Shown here piece after piece: positions 37,557 to 46,442 of a DNA stretch of 64,000 bases (position 1 is the stretch's first letter; the number at the start of each line of letters is the position of its first letter). The stretch is from Marinifilum sp965230805. Its GTDB lineage: Bacteria; Bacteroidota; Bacteroidia; Bacteroidales; Marinifilaceae. A program made the position numbers and the translations under genes. Location of the stretch: the NCBI RefSeq assembly GCF_965230805.1, contig NZ_OZ246019.1, positions 3,596,001-3,660,000 of the forward strand, read 5' to 3'. The notes beneath the pieces were generated by a model that saw only the letters and a list, made by a program, of their open reading frames with translations, ran no database searches and was not told the DNA's origin.

Positions 37557-37591
37557 GTTAGCGTTCCACTTAAGGACTCTTTGGGGCTAAC
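37557..37591 (-). promoter_or_regulatory. hairpin in the rpmI-rplT spacer
   Basis: GTTAGC (37557-37562) can pair with GCTAAC (37586-37591) across a 23-nt loop in the 88-nt gap between rpmI and rplT. It might be an L20-related control site; this is inference. Confidence 0.3.
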
Positions 37592-37626
37592 CACTCGGTT
37601 AATAACAAAAAATCAATAACTGATTC

Positions 37627-37824
37627 TTACAACATGTTAAGCATTAACTTAACGTTTTTCTGGTCTGCTTTATTTACAGTACCAAAGTAGGTAAGATTTC
37701 TCTTCCTTTTCGTGCTCTTTTTAGTCAAAATGTGACTTTTAAAAGCGTGCTTTCTTTTGATTTTTCCAGATGCAGTCAAAGTAAATCTTTTCTTTGCACT
37801 GCAATTTGTTTTCATCTTAGGCAT
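37627..37824 (-). CDS. rpmI: 50S ribosomal protein L35
   Basis: This 65-residue basic protein has the L35 signature: KMKTNCSAKKRFTLTASGKI and KRKHAFKSHIL. Between infC and rplT, as in most bacteria. Confidence 0.98.
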   Translation of the reverse strand: MPKMKTNCSAKKRFTLTASGKIKRKHAFKSHILTKKSTKRKRNLTYFGTVNKADQKNVKLMLNML

Positions 37825-37860
37825 TGTACAAATTTAAAATTAATGTATATATAAATTATT

Positions 37861-38412
37861 TTACTTTTTCTTTGGAGTAATGAACATTGTCATACGCTTA
37901 CCTTCCAATCTTGGTAATTGTTCTACTTTTCCTAATTCTTCAAGGTCTTGAGCGAATCTTAACAATAAAATTTCGCCTTTGTCTTTAAATAGGATCGAAC
38001 GTCCTTTAAAGAATACGTATGCCTTAACTTTTGCTCCTTCGTTAAGAAATTTTTCAGCATGCTTTAATTTAAAGTTGTAGTCATGTTCGTCGGTATTTGG
38101 TCCGAAACGAATCTCTTTTACAACAACTTTAACCGCTTTAGCCTTCATTTCCTTTTGTTTCTTTTTCTGTTGATAAAGAAACTTTTTGTAATCGATGATC
38201 TTACAAACGGGTGGATCGGCTTTTGGTGAAATTTCAACTAAATCCAATTCTTGGTCTTCAGCAAATTTCAATGCTTCAGAAATTGAATAAACTCCTGGTT
38301 CTACGTTTTCTCCTACAACGCGAACAGTACGGGCTCTAATTAACTTATTAATTTTGTGTTGAGCCTCCTGAGGCTTTCTGGGTCCTCTGTTTCTTTGATG
38401 AAATCCAGCTAT
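37861..38412 (-). CDS. infC: translation initiation factor IF-3, probable AUA start
   Basis: IF-3 binds the 30S subunit and checks the start codon. The frame is open from 38412 and gives 183 residues: AGFHQRNRGPRK, then INKLIRARTVRVV, VYSISEALKFAEDQELDLVE, DPPVCKIIDYKKFLY and the C-terminal domain ending KRMTMFITPKKK. No ATG gives a full-length product. A perfect AGGAGG (plus-strand 38421-38426) lies 8 bases before ATA at 38412-38410, and an in-frame stop lies just upstream. Rare start codons are characteristic of infC because IF-3 rejects them, giving autoregulation. A TTG at 38271 would remove the N-terminal domain. Confidence 0.9.
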   Translation of the reverse strand: MAGFHQRNRGPRKPQEAQHKINKLIRARTVRVVGENVEPGVYSISEALKFAEDQELDLVEISPKADPPVCKIIDYKKFLYQQKKKQKEMKAKAVKVVVKEIRFGPNTDEHDYNFKLKHAEKFLNEGAKVKAYVFFKGRSILFKDKGEILLLRFAQDLEELGKVEQLPRLEGKRMTMFITPKKK

Positions 38413-38420
38413 GGCTAGGT

Positions 38421-38426
38421 CCTCCT
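38421..38426 (-). promoter_or_regulatory. strong Shine-Dalgarno sequence of infC
   Basis: AGGAGG on the minus strand is 8 nt before the proposed ATA start and just after the thrS stop codon. Such a sequence is unusual in this low-SD genome and decides the infC start. Confidence 0.8.
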
Positions 38427-38433
38427 AATTTAG

Positions 38434-40386
38434 TTAGTAATTCTCGATAGAAGACAATTGTGCTTCTACTTCTTTATTAATAAACTCTGCAAATTCTGTA
38501 ATAGTCATAGATCCCATGTCACCTTCACCTTGCTTGCGAACCGAAACAGTGTTTTCAGTAGCTTCTTTTTCACCAACAATAATAAGGTATGGGGTCTTTT
38601 TCAACTCGTTGTCACGGATTTTTCTTCCGATTTTCTCGTTGCGATCATCTAATACGGCGCGAATATCGGAATTATTTAACGAATTTAAAACTTTTTTTGC
38701 ATAATCGTTATATTTTTCGCTAATCGGCATGATAACAGCTTGTTCAGGTGTCAACCACAATGGGAATTTTCCACCGGTATGTTCAAGCAGTACAGCTACA
38801 AATCGCTCCATCGACCCAAAAGGTGCACGGTGAATCATAATTGGTCTATGTTTTTGGTTATCACTACCTACATATTCCAATTCGAAACGCTCAGGCAAGT
38901 TGTAATCCACCTGGATTGTACCCAATTGCCATTTACGACCAATCGCATCTTTTATCATGAAGTCAAGTTTTGGGCCATAGAAAGCAGCTTCGCCATATTC
39001 TACTACTGTTTCCAAACCTTTTTCTTCAGCAGCTTCGATAATTGCCTTTTCTGCTTTATCCCAATTCTCTTCAGTACCAATGTATTTTGAGTGATTTTCT
39101 TTATCGCGCAAAGAAATCTGAGCAACATACTCCTCAAAGTTAAGCGCCTTGAAAATGATAAAGATAATATCAATAACCTTCTTGAACTCTTCCTTTAATT
39201 GGTCTGGAGTACAGAACAAGTGAGCGTCATCCTGGGTAAAACTACGAACACGAGTTAAACCATGAAGCTCACCACTTTGCTCATAACGATATACAGTACC
39301 AAACTCAGCAAAACGAACAGGCAGATCCTTGTACGAACGAGGTTTAAATTTATATGCTTCGCAATGGTGAGGACAGTTCATTGGTTTCAACAAATACTCT
39401 TCTCCCTCTTGTGGAGTTTGAATGGCCTGGAATGAATCTTCACCATACTTTTCGTAGTGACCGGAAGTTTTGTAAAGATTGATATTACCAATATGTGGAG
39501 TGATGATTTGCTCGTAACCGAATTTCTTCTGAACTCGTTTCAGGAAGTTTTCGAGACTTTCTCGCAATTGCGCACCTTTAGGCAACCAAATTGGCATACC
39601 CTGACCAACATTCTGTGAGAATGTGAACAACTCCATTTCCTTACCCAATTTTCTATGGTCGCGTTTTTTCGCCTCTTCCATCATTATTACATACTCGTCA
39701 AGGTATTTTTTCTTTGGGAAAGTAATACCATATACACGAGTAAGCTGAGGACGTTTTTCATCGCCTCTCCAGTAAGCTCCTGCAACCGAATTTAGTTTGA
39801 TTGCTTTAATATAGCTTGTGTTTGGCAAGTGTGGTCCTCTGCATAAATCGGTAAAACTACCTTGTTGGTAAAAGCTAATCGTTCCATCTTCCAACTCGTT
39901 GATCAACTCAAGTTTGTACTCCTCATTTCTATCGCCGAAAAATTGAAGAGCTTCCTCTTTGCTTACATCAGTTCTTTTATATTCGTTCTTGCTGCGAGCA
40001 AGTTCAAGCATTTTTTGTTCAATTTTAGGAAGATCTTTATCGGTAAGAACCGTACCGTTTCCTAAATCAACATCATAATAAAAGCCCATATCAATTGCCG
40101 GGCCAATACCAAACTTTACACCTGGATACAATACTTCCAAGGCTTCGGCCATCAGGTGAGCTGAAGAGTGCCAGAAAGCATGCTTTCCTTCTTCATCATC
40201 CCATGTATGAAGCTTAATACTTGCATCTTTATTAATCGAGCGTGTAAGATCATACAACTGATCGTTTACGCTTATCGACAAAACCTCTTTTGCCAATCGA
40301 CTTGAAATGCTTTTTGCGATCTCGATACCAGAGATGCCAGCTTCAAATTCTTTTACTGTTCCATCAGGAAATGTAATTTTAATCAT
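38434..40386 (-). CDS. thrS: threonyl-tRNA synthetase
   Basis: This 650-residue class II synthetase has TGS (1-62), editing/SAD, catalytic and anticodon-binding domains. Motif 2 region RYEQSGELHGLTRVR, zinc ligand in MNCPHHCEAYK and motif 3 HRAPFGSMERFVAVLLEH are present. First gene of the thrS-infC-rpmI-rplT operon, 21 bp before the infC start. Confidence 0.98.
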   Translation of the reverse strand: MIKITFPDGTVKEFEAGISGIEIAKSISSRLAKEVLSISVNDQLYDLTRSINKDASIKLHTWDDEEGKHAFWHSSAHLMAEALEVLYPGVKFGIGPAIDMGFYYDVDLGNGTVLTDKDLPKIEQKMLELARSKNEYKRTDVSKEEALQFFGDRNEEYKLELINELEDGTISFYQQGSFTDLCRGPHLPNTSYIKAIKLNSVAGAYWRGDEKRPQLTRVYGITFPKKKYLDEYVIMMEEAKKRDHRKLGKEMELFTFSQNVGQGMPIWLPKGAQLRESLENFLKRVQKKFGYEQIITPHIGNINLYKTSGHYEKYGEDSFQAIQTPQEGEEYLLKPMNCPHHCEAYKFKPRSYKDLPVRFAEFGTVYRYEQSGELHGLTRVRSFTQDDAHLFCTPDQLKEEFKKVIDIIFIIFKALNFEEYVAQISLRDKENHSKYIGTEENWDKAEKAIIEAAEEKGLETVVEYGEAAFYGPKLDFMIKDAIGRKWQLGTIQVDYNLPERFELEYVGSDNQKHRPIMIHRAPFGSMERFVAVLLEHTGGKFPLWLTPEQAVIMPISEKYNDYAKKVLNSLNNSDIRAVLDDRNEKIGRKIRDNELKKTPYLIIVGEKEATENTVSVRKQGEGDMGSMTITEFAEFINKEVEAQLSSIENY

Positions 40387-40774
40387 CCTATTGTGTTTAA
40401 TTGTTTATTCACACCGCTACAAACCAGCATGATATACTTAAAATAGAAAATATGAATTTCACTTTGATATATGGTTGATTCTAATATAAATCAGCCCTTT
40501 TAAAATTCAATCCACAAAGATATAACTTTCTGATCAAATAGAACTTTAAATCATGAGCAATATCTAACAATCCAAAAGAATTAGCGATTCTTTAAAATAG
40601 GCGATATGATAGTTGTAAGAATTTGAATGAATTCATAAAAAAAATGAGATGCTTGTAAGCTCTGTTGTTTGTGATTTAATCAGGCTTAAAAATTTTTCTT
40701 TTTTACAAAAAAGTAGAATCTTTGAATTTTGGAAAAACACAAGCTATACGAATTGTAAACTTTATTCAACAAAC
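40387..40774. other. divergent intergenic region between thrS and the DPP-IV gene
   Basis: This 388-bp AT-rich region must contain both promoters. I see no clear promoter pair or strong hairpin. An in-frame extension of the peptidase to 40649 is open but precedes the signal peptide and is unlikely to be translated. Confidence 0.4.
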
Positions 40775-42988
40775 ATGAAGAAAATAAGATTGATTTTATC
40801 AGCGATGATCTTGCTATGTTTCTCGCTCTTGGTTGTTGCCCAACAAGAGGTGAAAAAAATTAGCATGGAAGATTTGATGTTGTATGGAACCTTCAGACAA
40901 AATTCAATTCATGGATTAAGATCTATGAACGATGGAGTACATTATACTACTTTGGAAGAAAATGGGACTAAGATTGTAAAGTACAGTTTTGCAACAGGCA
41001 AAGCTGTTGAAACCCTTTTCGATTTAAGTGAAATGAAGGATACTGAATTGAAGTATATCAGCGAATACGAATTTAGCAGTGACGAGAAAAGAATTCTTTT
41101 GACTACCAAGCAGGAGAGAATTTACAGAAGATCTTTTACTGCCGATTACTACGTGTTTTCATTTAAGAATAAGGAGCTTGTTCCTTTATCGAAAAATGGA
41201 AGACAACGATTGGCAACTTTCTCACCAAACGGAAACAGGATAGCTTTTGTTAGAGACAATAACCTGTTTATTCATAATGTGCTGTTCGGCTCTGAAATCA
41301 GAATTACCAAAGATGGGGAATTCAATAAAATCCAAAACGGTACTCCGGATTGGGTTTACGAAGAGGAATTTGAATTTAACAAAGCATTTGCCTGGTCGCC
41401 TGATAGCAAGTTTTTAGCTTATATGAAATTCGACGAGAGTGAAGTGAAAATGTTTAACATGAACAAGTTCGAGGGATTGTATCCACAGGTTAAAGACAAT
41501 GCTTTATATCCTGAAAACTACACTTACAAATATCCGAAAGCAGGAGAGGAGAACTCCGAAGTTAGTGTTTGGGTATATAATGTAGATGATCGTATTACCA
41601 AGAAAATGGATGTGGGAGATGAAAGAGATCAGTACATTCCAAGACTGAAATGGACCAAGGATCCTAAGAAACTTGCCATTTACAGGTTAAACCGTCATCA
41701 GAACAAATTGGAGTTTTTGGTAGCCAATGCAAAAACCGGAGAATCGGATGTAATGTATACACAAGAAAACAAGTACTATGTTGAGGAGCGCAATTTCGAC
41801 TTTTTGACTTTTCTTGATAATGGAACACAGTTTATTTATGCCGATGAAAAAGATGGTTTTAACCATTTGTACCTGTATGATATGCTAACAGGAAAAGCGG
41901 TACAGCAGATAACTTCGGGAGATTGGGACATGACTAACTTTCTTGGTTTTGATGAAGCAAAAAAAGTATGTTACTACGAATCGGCTGAAGTGTCGCCAAT
42001 GGATAGAAATACCTATTCGGTTAAAGTAAATGGAACAGGAAAGAAATTAATCACGCCTGGCAAAGGAACCAATCAAACTGTATTTAGCAAAGGATTTAAA
42101 TATTACATCAATTATTTTTCAAGTGTTACTCAGCCAAATACAGTGAGCTTGTACAATTACAAAGGCAAGCAGATTCGTGTGTTGGAAGACAATAAAGCGC
42201 TAGTAGAGAAGTTGAAAAACTACCAGTATCATCCAAAAGAATTCACCATGTTGCCAGCAGCCGATGGCATGACCATGTTGAATGCATGGATGATTAAACC
42301 ATACAATTTTGATCTTTCGAAAAAATATCCTGTATTAGTAACTCAGTATAGTGGCCCTAATTCACAGAGTGTGCAGAATAAATGGAGCTTTGATTGGTAT
42401 CAGTATTTGGCACAAGAAGGGTACATTGTTGTTTGTGTGGATCCAAGAGGAACAGGAGCACGTGGACAGGAATTTCGCAAGTGTACCTATATGCAATTGG
42501 GTAGATTAGAGTCTGACGATATGATTTCAGCGGGAAGAGCATTATCGGAGGAATCATTTGTTGATAAAAATAGAATTGCCATTTGGGGTTGGAGTTTTGG
42601 TGGGTTTATGTCGTCGCTTTGTGCAGAGAAAGCTCCGGATGTATTCGCAGCTGCCATTGCCATTGCTCCTGTTACCAACTGGAGATATTACGATACGGTT
42701 TACACCGAGCGATTTATGAGAACTCCACAGGAGAATCCTAAGGGTTACGATGACAACTCGCCAATTAATCATGCACATAAATTGCAGGCTAAGTTGTTAC
42801 TATGTCACGGAACAGCTGATGATAATGTGCACATCCAAAATGTATATGAGTTTGCTGAGCGATTGGTGCAAGCAGATAAGCAGTTTGAAATGCAGATTTA
42901 TACCAACAGGAACCATAGTATTTATGGCGGAAAAACCAGATTGCATTTGTATAAACGATTCAATAAATTTTTAAGTGATCATTTGTAA
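40775..42988 (+). CDS. dipeptidyl-peptidase IV-like serine peptidase (S9B)
   Basis: This 737-residue protein begins at the ATG at 40775, giving a signal peptide (MKKIRLILSAMILLCFSLLV, then VAQ). An eight-bladed beta-propeller domain (to about 480, including GTPDWVYEEEFEFNKAFAWS) is followed by an alpha/beta hydrolase domain. The nucleophile is in GWSFGGFMSS (Ser near 607), the Asp in HGTADDNVH and the His in NRNHSIYGG. DPP-IV enzymes remove N-terminal Xaa-Pro dipeptides; in Bacteroidota they act in the periplasm on imported peptides. Confidence 0.94.
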   Translation: MKKIRLILSAMILLCFSLLVVAQQEVKKISMEDLMLYGTFRQNSIHGLRSMNDGVHYTTLEENGTKIVKYSFATGKAVETLFDLSEMKDTELKYISEYEFSSDEKRILLTTKQERIYRRSFTADYYVFSFKNKELVPLSKNGRQRLATFSPNGNRIAFVRDNNLFIHNVLFGSEIRITKDGEFNKIQNGTPDWVYEEEFEFNKAFAWSPDSKFLAYMKFDESEVKMFNMNKFEGLYPQVKDNALYPENYTYKYPKAGEENSEVSVWVYNVDDRITKKMDVGDERDQYIPRLKWTKDPKKLAIYRLNRHQNKLEFLVANAKTGESDVMYTQENKYYVEERNFDFLTFLDNGTQFIYADEKDGFNHLYLYDMLTGKAVQQITSGDWDMTNFLGFDEAKKVCYYESAEVSPMDRNTYSVKVNGTGKKLITPGKGTNQTVFSKGFKYYINYFSSVTQPNTVSLYNYKGKQIRVLEDNKALVEKLKNYQYHPKEFTMLPAADGMTMLNAWMIKPYNFDLSKKYPVLVTQYSGPNSQSVQNKWSFDWYQYLAQEGYIVVCVDPRGTGARGQEFRKCTYMQLGRLESDDMISAGRALSEESFVDKNRIAIWGWSFGGFMSSLCAEKAPDVFAAAIAIAPVTNWRYYDTVYTERFMRTPQENPKGYDDNSPINHAHKLQAKLLLCHGTADDNVHIQNVYEFAERLVQADKQFEMQIYTNRNHSIYGGKTRLHLYKRFNKFLSDHL

Positions 42989-43028
42989 TATATTGGTATA
43001 AGACAAATTGCCTTGATAATATTGTAAG

Positions 43029-43060
43029 AGAGGAAAAATTGAAGGATTTTTCCTCTTTTC
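43029..43060 (+). terminator. terminator after the DPP-IV gene
   Basis: AGAGGAAAAAT, loop TGAAGG, ATTTTTCCTCT is an 11-bp stem followed by TTTC and TTTTG. Confidence 0.85.
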
Positions 43061-43109
43061 TTTTGTTCAAATATTCAGAAATTTAAGAAAGCCAGTTCTA
43101 AAATTTTGA

Positions 43110-43208
43110 AACAATCAGGATTAAAATGATGATTATACATACTTATTAATGATTATTTTGCTCTTGGGGCTTGCATCTGAAAAATGGAAGAAAATTACAA
43201 ACAGATGA
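43110..43208 (+). repeat. two-hairpin dispersed repeat, copy b
   Basis: It contains GATTAAAATGATGATTATAC, TTAATGATTATTTTGCTCTT and GGCTTGCATCTGAAAAATGG, then ACAAACAGATGAAA. The first stem is weaker than in the other copies. It lies between the DPP-IV terminator and the tRNA-Gly promoter. Confidence 0.65.
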
Positions 43209-43228
43209 AACTTTTTTGAAAAAAACAC

Positions 43229-43258
43229 TTGTCAAAACCTCGGGATTATCTATATTTG
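43229..43258 (+). promoter_or_regulatory. promoter of the tRNA-Gly genes
   Basis: TATATTTG (43251-43258) is an exact TAnnTTTG box. CTTGTCAAA about 20 bp upstream provides a TTG-type -33 element. The first tRNA begins 38 bp after the -7 box. Confidence 0.6.
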
Positions 43259-43295
43259 CATCGCAAAAGTAAGAACAAAGGTTCTTCAAAAAAAT

Positions 43296-43368
43296 GCGAG
43301 AATAGCTCAGTTGGTAGAGCATAACCTTGCCAAGGTTAGGGTCGCGAGTTCGAGTCTCGTTTCTCGCT
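43296..43368 (+). tRNA. tRNA-Gly(GCC), copy 1
   Basis: This 73-nt cloverleaf pairs the acceptor arm GCGAGAA with TTCTCGC and ends in discriminator T. The anticodon loop TTGCCAA gives anticodon GCC. The T arm contains GTTCGAG. CCA is not encoded. Confidence 0.97.
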
Positions 43369-43408
43369 CAAAACGGTTTATCTTTTCCGTTTAAATAAAA
43401 AAGAAAAT

Positions 43409-43481
43409 GCGAGAATAGCTCAGTTGGTAGAGCATAACCTTGCCAAGGTTAGGGTCGCGAGTTCGAGTCTCGTTTCTCGCT
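43409..43481 (+). tRNA. tRNA-Gly(GCC), copy 2
   Basis: Identical over all 73 bases to the copy at 43296 and separated from it by 40 bp. Probably cotranscribed. Confidence 0.97.
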
Positions 43482-43536
43482 CTTTTGAAGAAATTTCCAC
43501 TTGTGTGGATGTTTTACTGTACAAACTAGCATTACT

Positions 43537-43573
43537 AAGAGGCTGTCTCAAAAGAGGCGGCCTCTTTTTTTTT
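43537..43573 (+). terminator. terminator of the tRNA-Gly operon
   Basis: AAGAGGC pairs with GCCTCTT and is followed by a run of eight or more T. The stem also contains GGCTGTCTCAAAAG, which recurs in reverse complement at about 21006. Confidence 0.75.
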
Positions 43574-43638
43574 CAATCATGCGAAAGGGTGCGGCTTTTC
43601 TTAATCGCACTTAATAGTCATATCCAAAAACCAAAAAT

Positions 43639-43664
43639 GCGCCTATTTACGATGAAATAAGCGC
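43639..43664 (-). terminator. terminator after tRNA-Leu
   Basis: GCGCCTATTT and AAATAAGCGC pair with one mismatch. On the minus strand the hairpin is followed by TTTTTGGTTTTT, 29 nt past the tRNA. Confidence 0.65.
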
Positions 43665-43692
43665 ACTTTGCTTTTAATGTACTTTATAAAAG

Positions 43693-43776
43693 TGCCCAAG
43701 GCGGGAGTCGAACCCGCACGCCCAATCGGACACATGGCCCTCAACCATGCCTGTCTACCAATTCCAGCACTTGGGC
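43693..43776 (-). tRNA. tRNA-Leu(GAG)
   Basis: The reverse complement folds as a class II tRNA: acceptor GCCCAAG with CTTGGGC plus discriminator A, a long variable arm and the T loop GGTTCGACTCC. The anticodon loop TTGAGGG gives GAG. Confidence 0.95.
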
Positions 43777-43919
43777 AAGGCATGCAAAATTAACAAAAAA
43801 GAAATAACTGCAAAAGTTTTTTAATGCAATCAAAAGGGATTACCGATTTAATAAGAATCGATAATGTATTGGAGAATGATTGCAGGTTTAATATCTTTAC
43901 GCCGCATTAAGAAATACAT

Positions 43920-44468
43920 ATGACTGATCAGAAAAAGGACTATTCCTATTTAGATAAAATTGCTTTACAATCGGATAAATGGGATGGTTTACACAAGAAT
44001 GAAGTGCAGGTTATGACTTTCAGAACCTGCTTTTTATATGGCGAAAGCAGAAACAAAAACATCATTCCCGTACTTTTTCGAATGTATGAATATTTAATAG
44101 AAACAAGCTCTGGCGAAGAAAGAACCAAGCTTCTTGCCTCATTAAGTTCTGTAATTCGCAAAAATAAGCCCCAAGCCATTATGGCTTTATTTCCTTTTAT
44201 ACAGGTTGAAACCGATGGAGAAATTGTTCGTGCTGCAAGTCAGTTTTTCGTGAACCTATCTGTTCTGTCGAATAAAGAATTTTATTCAGGATCAAATATC
44301 ATGTTAAAGCTGATCAAAGATGCTCCCGAAGAAAGAAACTCTGCTTATATCATTTTGGGACTTCTGGATATTGAGAATGATAATATCAAGCAAATGCTTC
44401 GATCCGTGAAACCGCAATTGGGAATCGAGGTAATTAGTATACTTCATAACAATGGTGTGCAGCTTTAA
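43920..44468 (+). CDS. alpha-helical protein of unknown function
   Basis: This 182-residue protein has no signal peptide. It appears all-helical with regularly spaced leucines and alternating polar stretches (for example RTKLLASLSSVIRKNKPQAI), suggesting HEAT/armadillo-like repeats. I do not recognise a family. It starts 3 nt after a run that could act as its leader and is flanked by the tRNA-Leu gene and a repeat-rich gap. Confidence 0.75.
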   Translation: MTDQKKDYSYLDKIALQSDKWDGLHKNEVQVMTFRTCFLYGESRNKNIIPVLFRMYEYLIETSSGEERTKLLASLSSVIRKNKPQAIMALFPFIQVETDGEIVRAASQFFVNLSVLSNKEFYSGSNIMLKLIKDAPEERNSAYIILGLLDIENDNIKQMLRSVKPQLGIEVISILHNNGVQL

Positions 44469-44713
44469 TAATCAGAACTCAAATTCATTGTGGTCTCAAT
44501 CTTCGGTCACTTTGTGGCAATTCCCCTACTTTTCGCATATTTTATTGTACTGATGTGATATTTTGCTATACTTTGCCAGTATTTGCTGCACATTCTTTCT
44601 GTTTTATTGTGCCCACAAATTATTTTCCTAGCTTTTTATAATGACTTAGTTTCACCTATTGGTATTCTGCCTTGTATGGCACACCAAAAGAAGAACTTTA
44701 ATCACTAAACTGG

Positions 44714-44840
44714 CAAAAAAAAAAAACTTCGAACATCAGATTTACCGGTAAATCCGATCAAAAAAAACTTCGAGCATTAGATTTACCGGTAAATCCGATC
44801 AAAAAAAAAAAATTTCGAGCATTAGATTTATCGGTAAATG
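44714..44840 (+). repeat. tandem array of poly-A plus GATTTACCGGTAAATC palindromes
   Basis: Three units of about 41-45 bp each consist of an A-run, CTTCGAGCAT-type sequence and the 16-bp perfect palindrome GATTTACCGGTAAATC (44739-44754, 44780-44795) or a one-base variant (44825-44840). CGATC separates the units. Confidence 0.8.
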
Positions 44841-44916
44841 GAACTCTTAATTGTAGAACTGATGTGACGATCTTCTTTTGCAAACTGTCAAGAATAAATG
44901 GGAGCATTTAATATCT

Positions 44917-45182
44917 AACCTGAGTTCGACGTAAAATTCTATCCACAGAAAGTTATATTTGGGATAGATTTGCATTAAAAATTTGGAAAGAATAGCGGGC
45001 TATTTTGAGGAATTTTTAATGTGAAGATATCGCAAAGAGAACTTTCCATTATGTGTTTGCCTGCTTTCGGCATAAATTTCCTCAAATCTTCTTGAAATAT
45101 CCCGATATTCCTTCGAAAATTCGAGAAAATTTCTACTCAAAATCAGATCAAACTGTGAACGAATTTTACGTCGAACTCACGT
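44917..45182 (-). mobile_element. MITE copy 4, opposite orientation
   Basis: Inverted relative to the other copies. The left end AACCTGAGTTCGACG has one change (AACC for AACG). Both flanks are TATCT (44912-44916 and 45183-45187), a 5-bp target duplication. Long form of about 266 bp. It lies in non-coding DNA. Confidence 0.85.
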
Positions 45183-45200
45183 TATCTATCATTTTGATTT

Positions 45201-45272
45201 GTTTATAATTTTTCCATTCGTCAGATGGACAATACAAGCTCAAAATAATCATTAAGGGGTAGCTTGTTTCAT
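45201..45272 (-). repeat. two-hairpin dispersed repeat, copy c (short form)
   Basis: On the minus strand: ATGAAACAAGCTACCCCTTA, then ATGATTATTTTGAGCTTG and TCCATCTGACGAATGGAA. The first stem is ACAAGCT:AGCTTGT, where copy d has GCAAGAT:ATCTTGC. It begins 18 bp after MITE copy 4. Confidence 0.7.
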
Positions 45273-45515
45273 CATAAAACCAGGATTGTTTCTGTTAAAA
45301 ATGAAAAAAAATCAAATGGATTGGATGGGCTATCCTTTTTGAACAGTCCATAAATATTGGCTTTAAAGCTTCTTGTAAGGAATGGAAATATTAGAAAAGT
45401 TAAATGAAATGATGTGTAATTATATGAAACAAACCAGCATTATTTGCAGGGCGTAGTAGTTGGTAATTCAAGTGTTTTTATAAAACACGATTTACTATTA
45501 AAAACTACTGTTCTT

Positions 45516-46442
45516 ATGGCTAAGTTTACTATTTGTTTTATTGTGTTAATGGCTTTATTACCGCTATTAAATTATTCTCAAGAGAGTTCGTTTGAGAAAG
45601 AAAAGCTGATTGTTGTTGAATCAGAAAAAGAGTTCGTTTCGGCTGAAGTATATAAATTCTCATATTTTGAAAATTTTAATCAATCCTATTGCGCTAAAGA
45701 GCTAGGAAAGCATTCGGGAATTCGCTTGCCAGAGAAAGAATTACCAGGGCTTTTTGTGATTCAATTTAAGCTGCAAAATGAAATTAGTGGTAAAGAATAT
45801 TGTTTAGTAAGAAAGTTCTATATAGGATTTGATGATAAGAACTTAAGGGTTAAACTAAACAAAGATGAGCAAGTAGAGCTAATTAATTGCAAAGAGGATA
45901 AAGTATTTAAACAGTTTGTTTCCAAAGCGAATAAAAGAATTAATAAAATTCGAATCAACGAGTTAGCTCTTGCCGAAAAAATAAAGCAGAATCTCCAGGA
46001 TAATTCAATCGACATTAAAAAATACAGCCGGAAGATTGAAAAATACAACGATTGGGTTTTTAAAAACAGACAGAGAAATCAGGATAAGTATATTTCCAAG
46101 TTCATGTTTTTGTATCAATACCATTGTGATATTGAAAACACGGAGGTACTTCAAGATTTATCTGTAGTAAATACTTTTTACGACCACCTAAATTTTATTT
46201 CACACTGTGACCCTCAAATACTAGTAGGCGAAGAATTTGCTCAGCAGTTAGAATCCTATATGGAAAAGGAGATGCGCTATGCTGAGGAAAATCCTGATGT
46301 TAAACTTTCGGTCTTATTTAATGAAAGCATATTAAATCTATCAAAAGGTTTAGACAATGGAGCCTCTTCTGTTAGGAACTGGTTGATGCGTTACAGGATT
46401 TATAATGCTCAAGTTTATGCTTATGAATTGATGGATCAATAG
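45516..46442 (+). CDS. secreted or periplasmic protein of unknown function
   Basis: This protein has 308 residues from the ATG at 45516, chosen because it opens a signal peptide (MAKFTICFIVLMALLPLLNY, then SQ). An upstream in-frame extension to 45444 has no signal-like N-terminus. The rest is mixed, with a charged helical middle (KQFVSKANKRINKIRINELA) and no recognised domain. It is the first gene of the surface-protein locus and is encoded on the same strand as all its downstream neighbours. Confidence 0.65.
   Translation: MAKFTICFIVLMALLPLLNYSQESSFEKEKLIVVESEKEFVSAEVYKFSYFENFNQSYCAKELGKHSGIRLPEKELPGLFVIQFKLQNEISGKEYCLVRKFYIGFDDKNLRVKLNKDEQVELINCKEDKVFKQFVSKANKRINKIRINELALAEKIKQNLQDNSIDIKKYSRKIEKYNDWVFKNRQRNQDKYISKFMFLYQYHCDIENTEVLQDLSVVNTFYDHLNFISHCDPQILVGEEFAQQLESYMEKEMRYAEENPDVKLSVLFNESILNLSKGLDNGASSVRNWLMRYRIYNAQVYAYELMDQ

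Larger units (their letters stand above)
44469..45515. other. 1-kb gene-free region rich in repeats
   Basis: It holds a tandem palindrome array (44714-44840), MITE copy 4 (44917-45182) and dispersed repeat copy c (45201-45272). The first 230 bases have nothing I can interpret. The remaining bases before 45516 must hold the promoter of the surface-protein locus. Confidence 0.6.

Noticed and set aside
40649..40774. Extending the DPP-IV protein to the upstream ATG
   Set aside because: The extra 42 residues would bury the signal peptide.
43424..43660. A 78-codon frame across the second tRNA-Gly gene
   Set aside because: It runs through the tRNA and the terminator and has no protein-like features.
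44714..44840. Short CRISPR array
   Set aside because: The repeat contains poly-A and a full palindrome, the spacers are only a few bases, and no cas genes are near.
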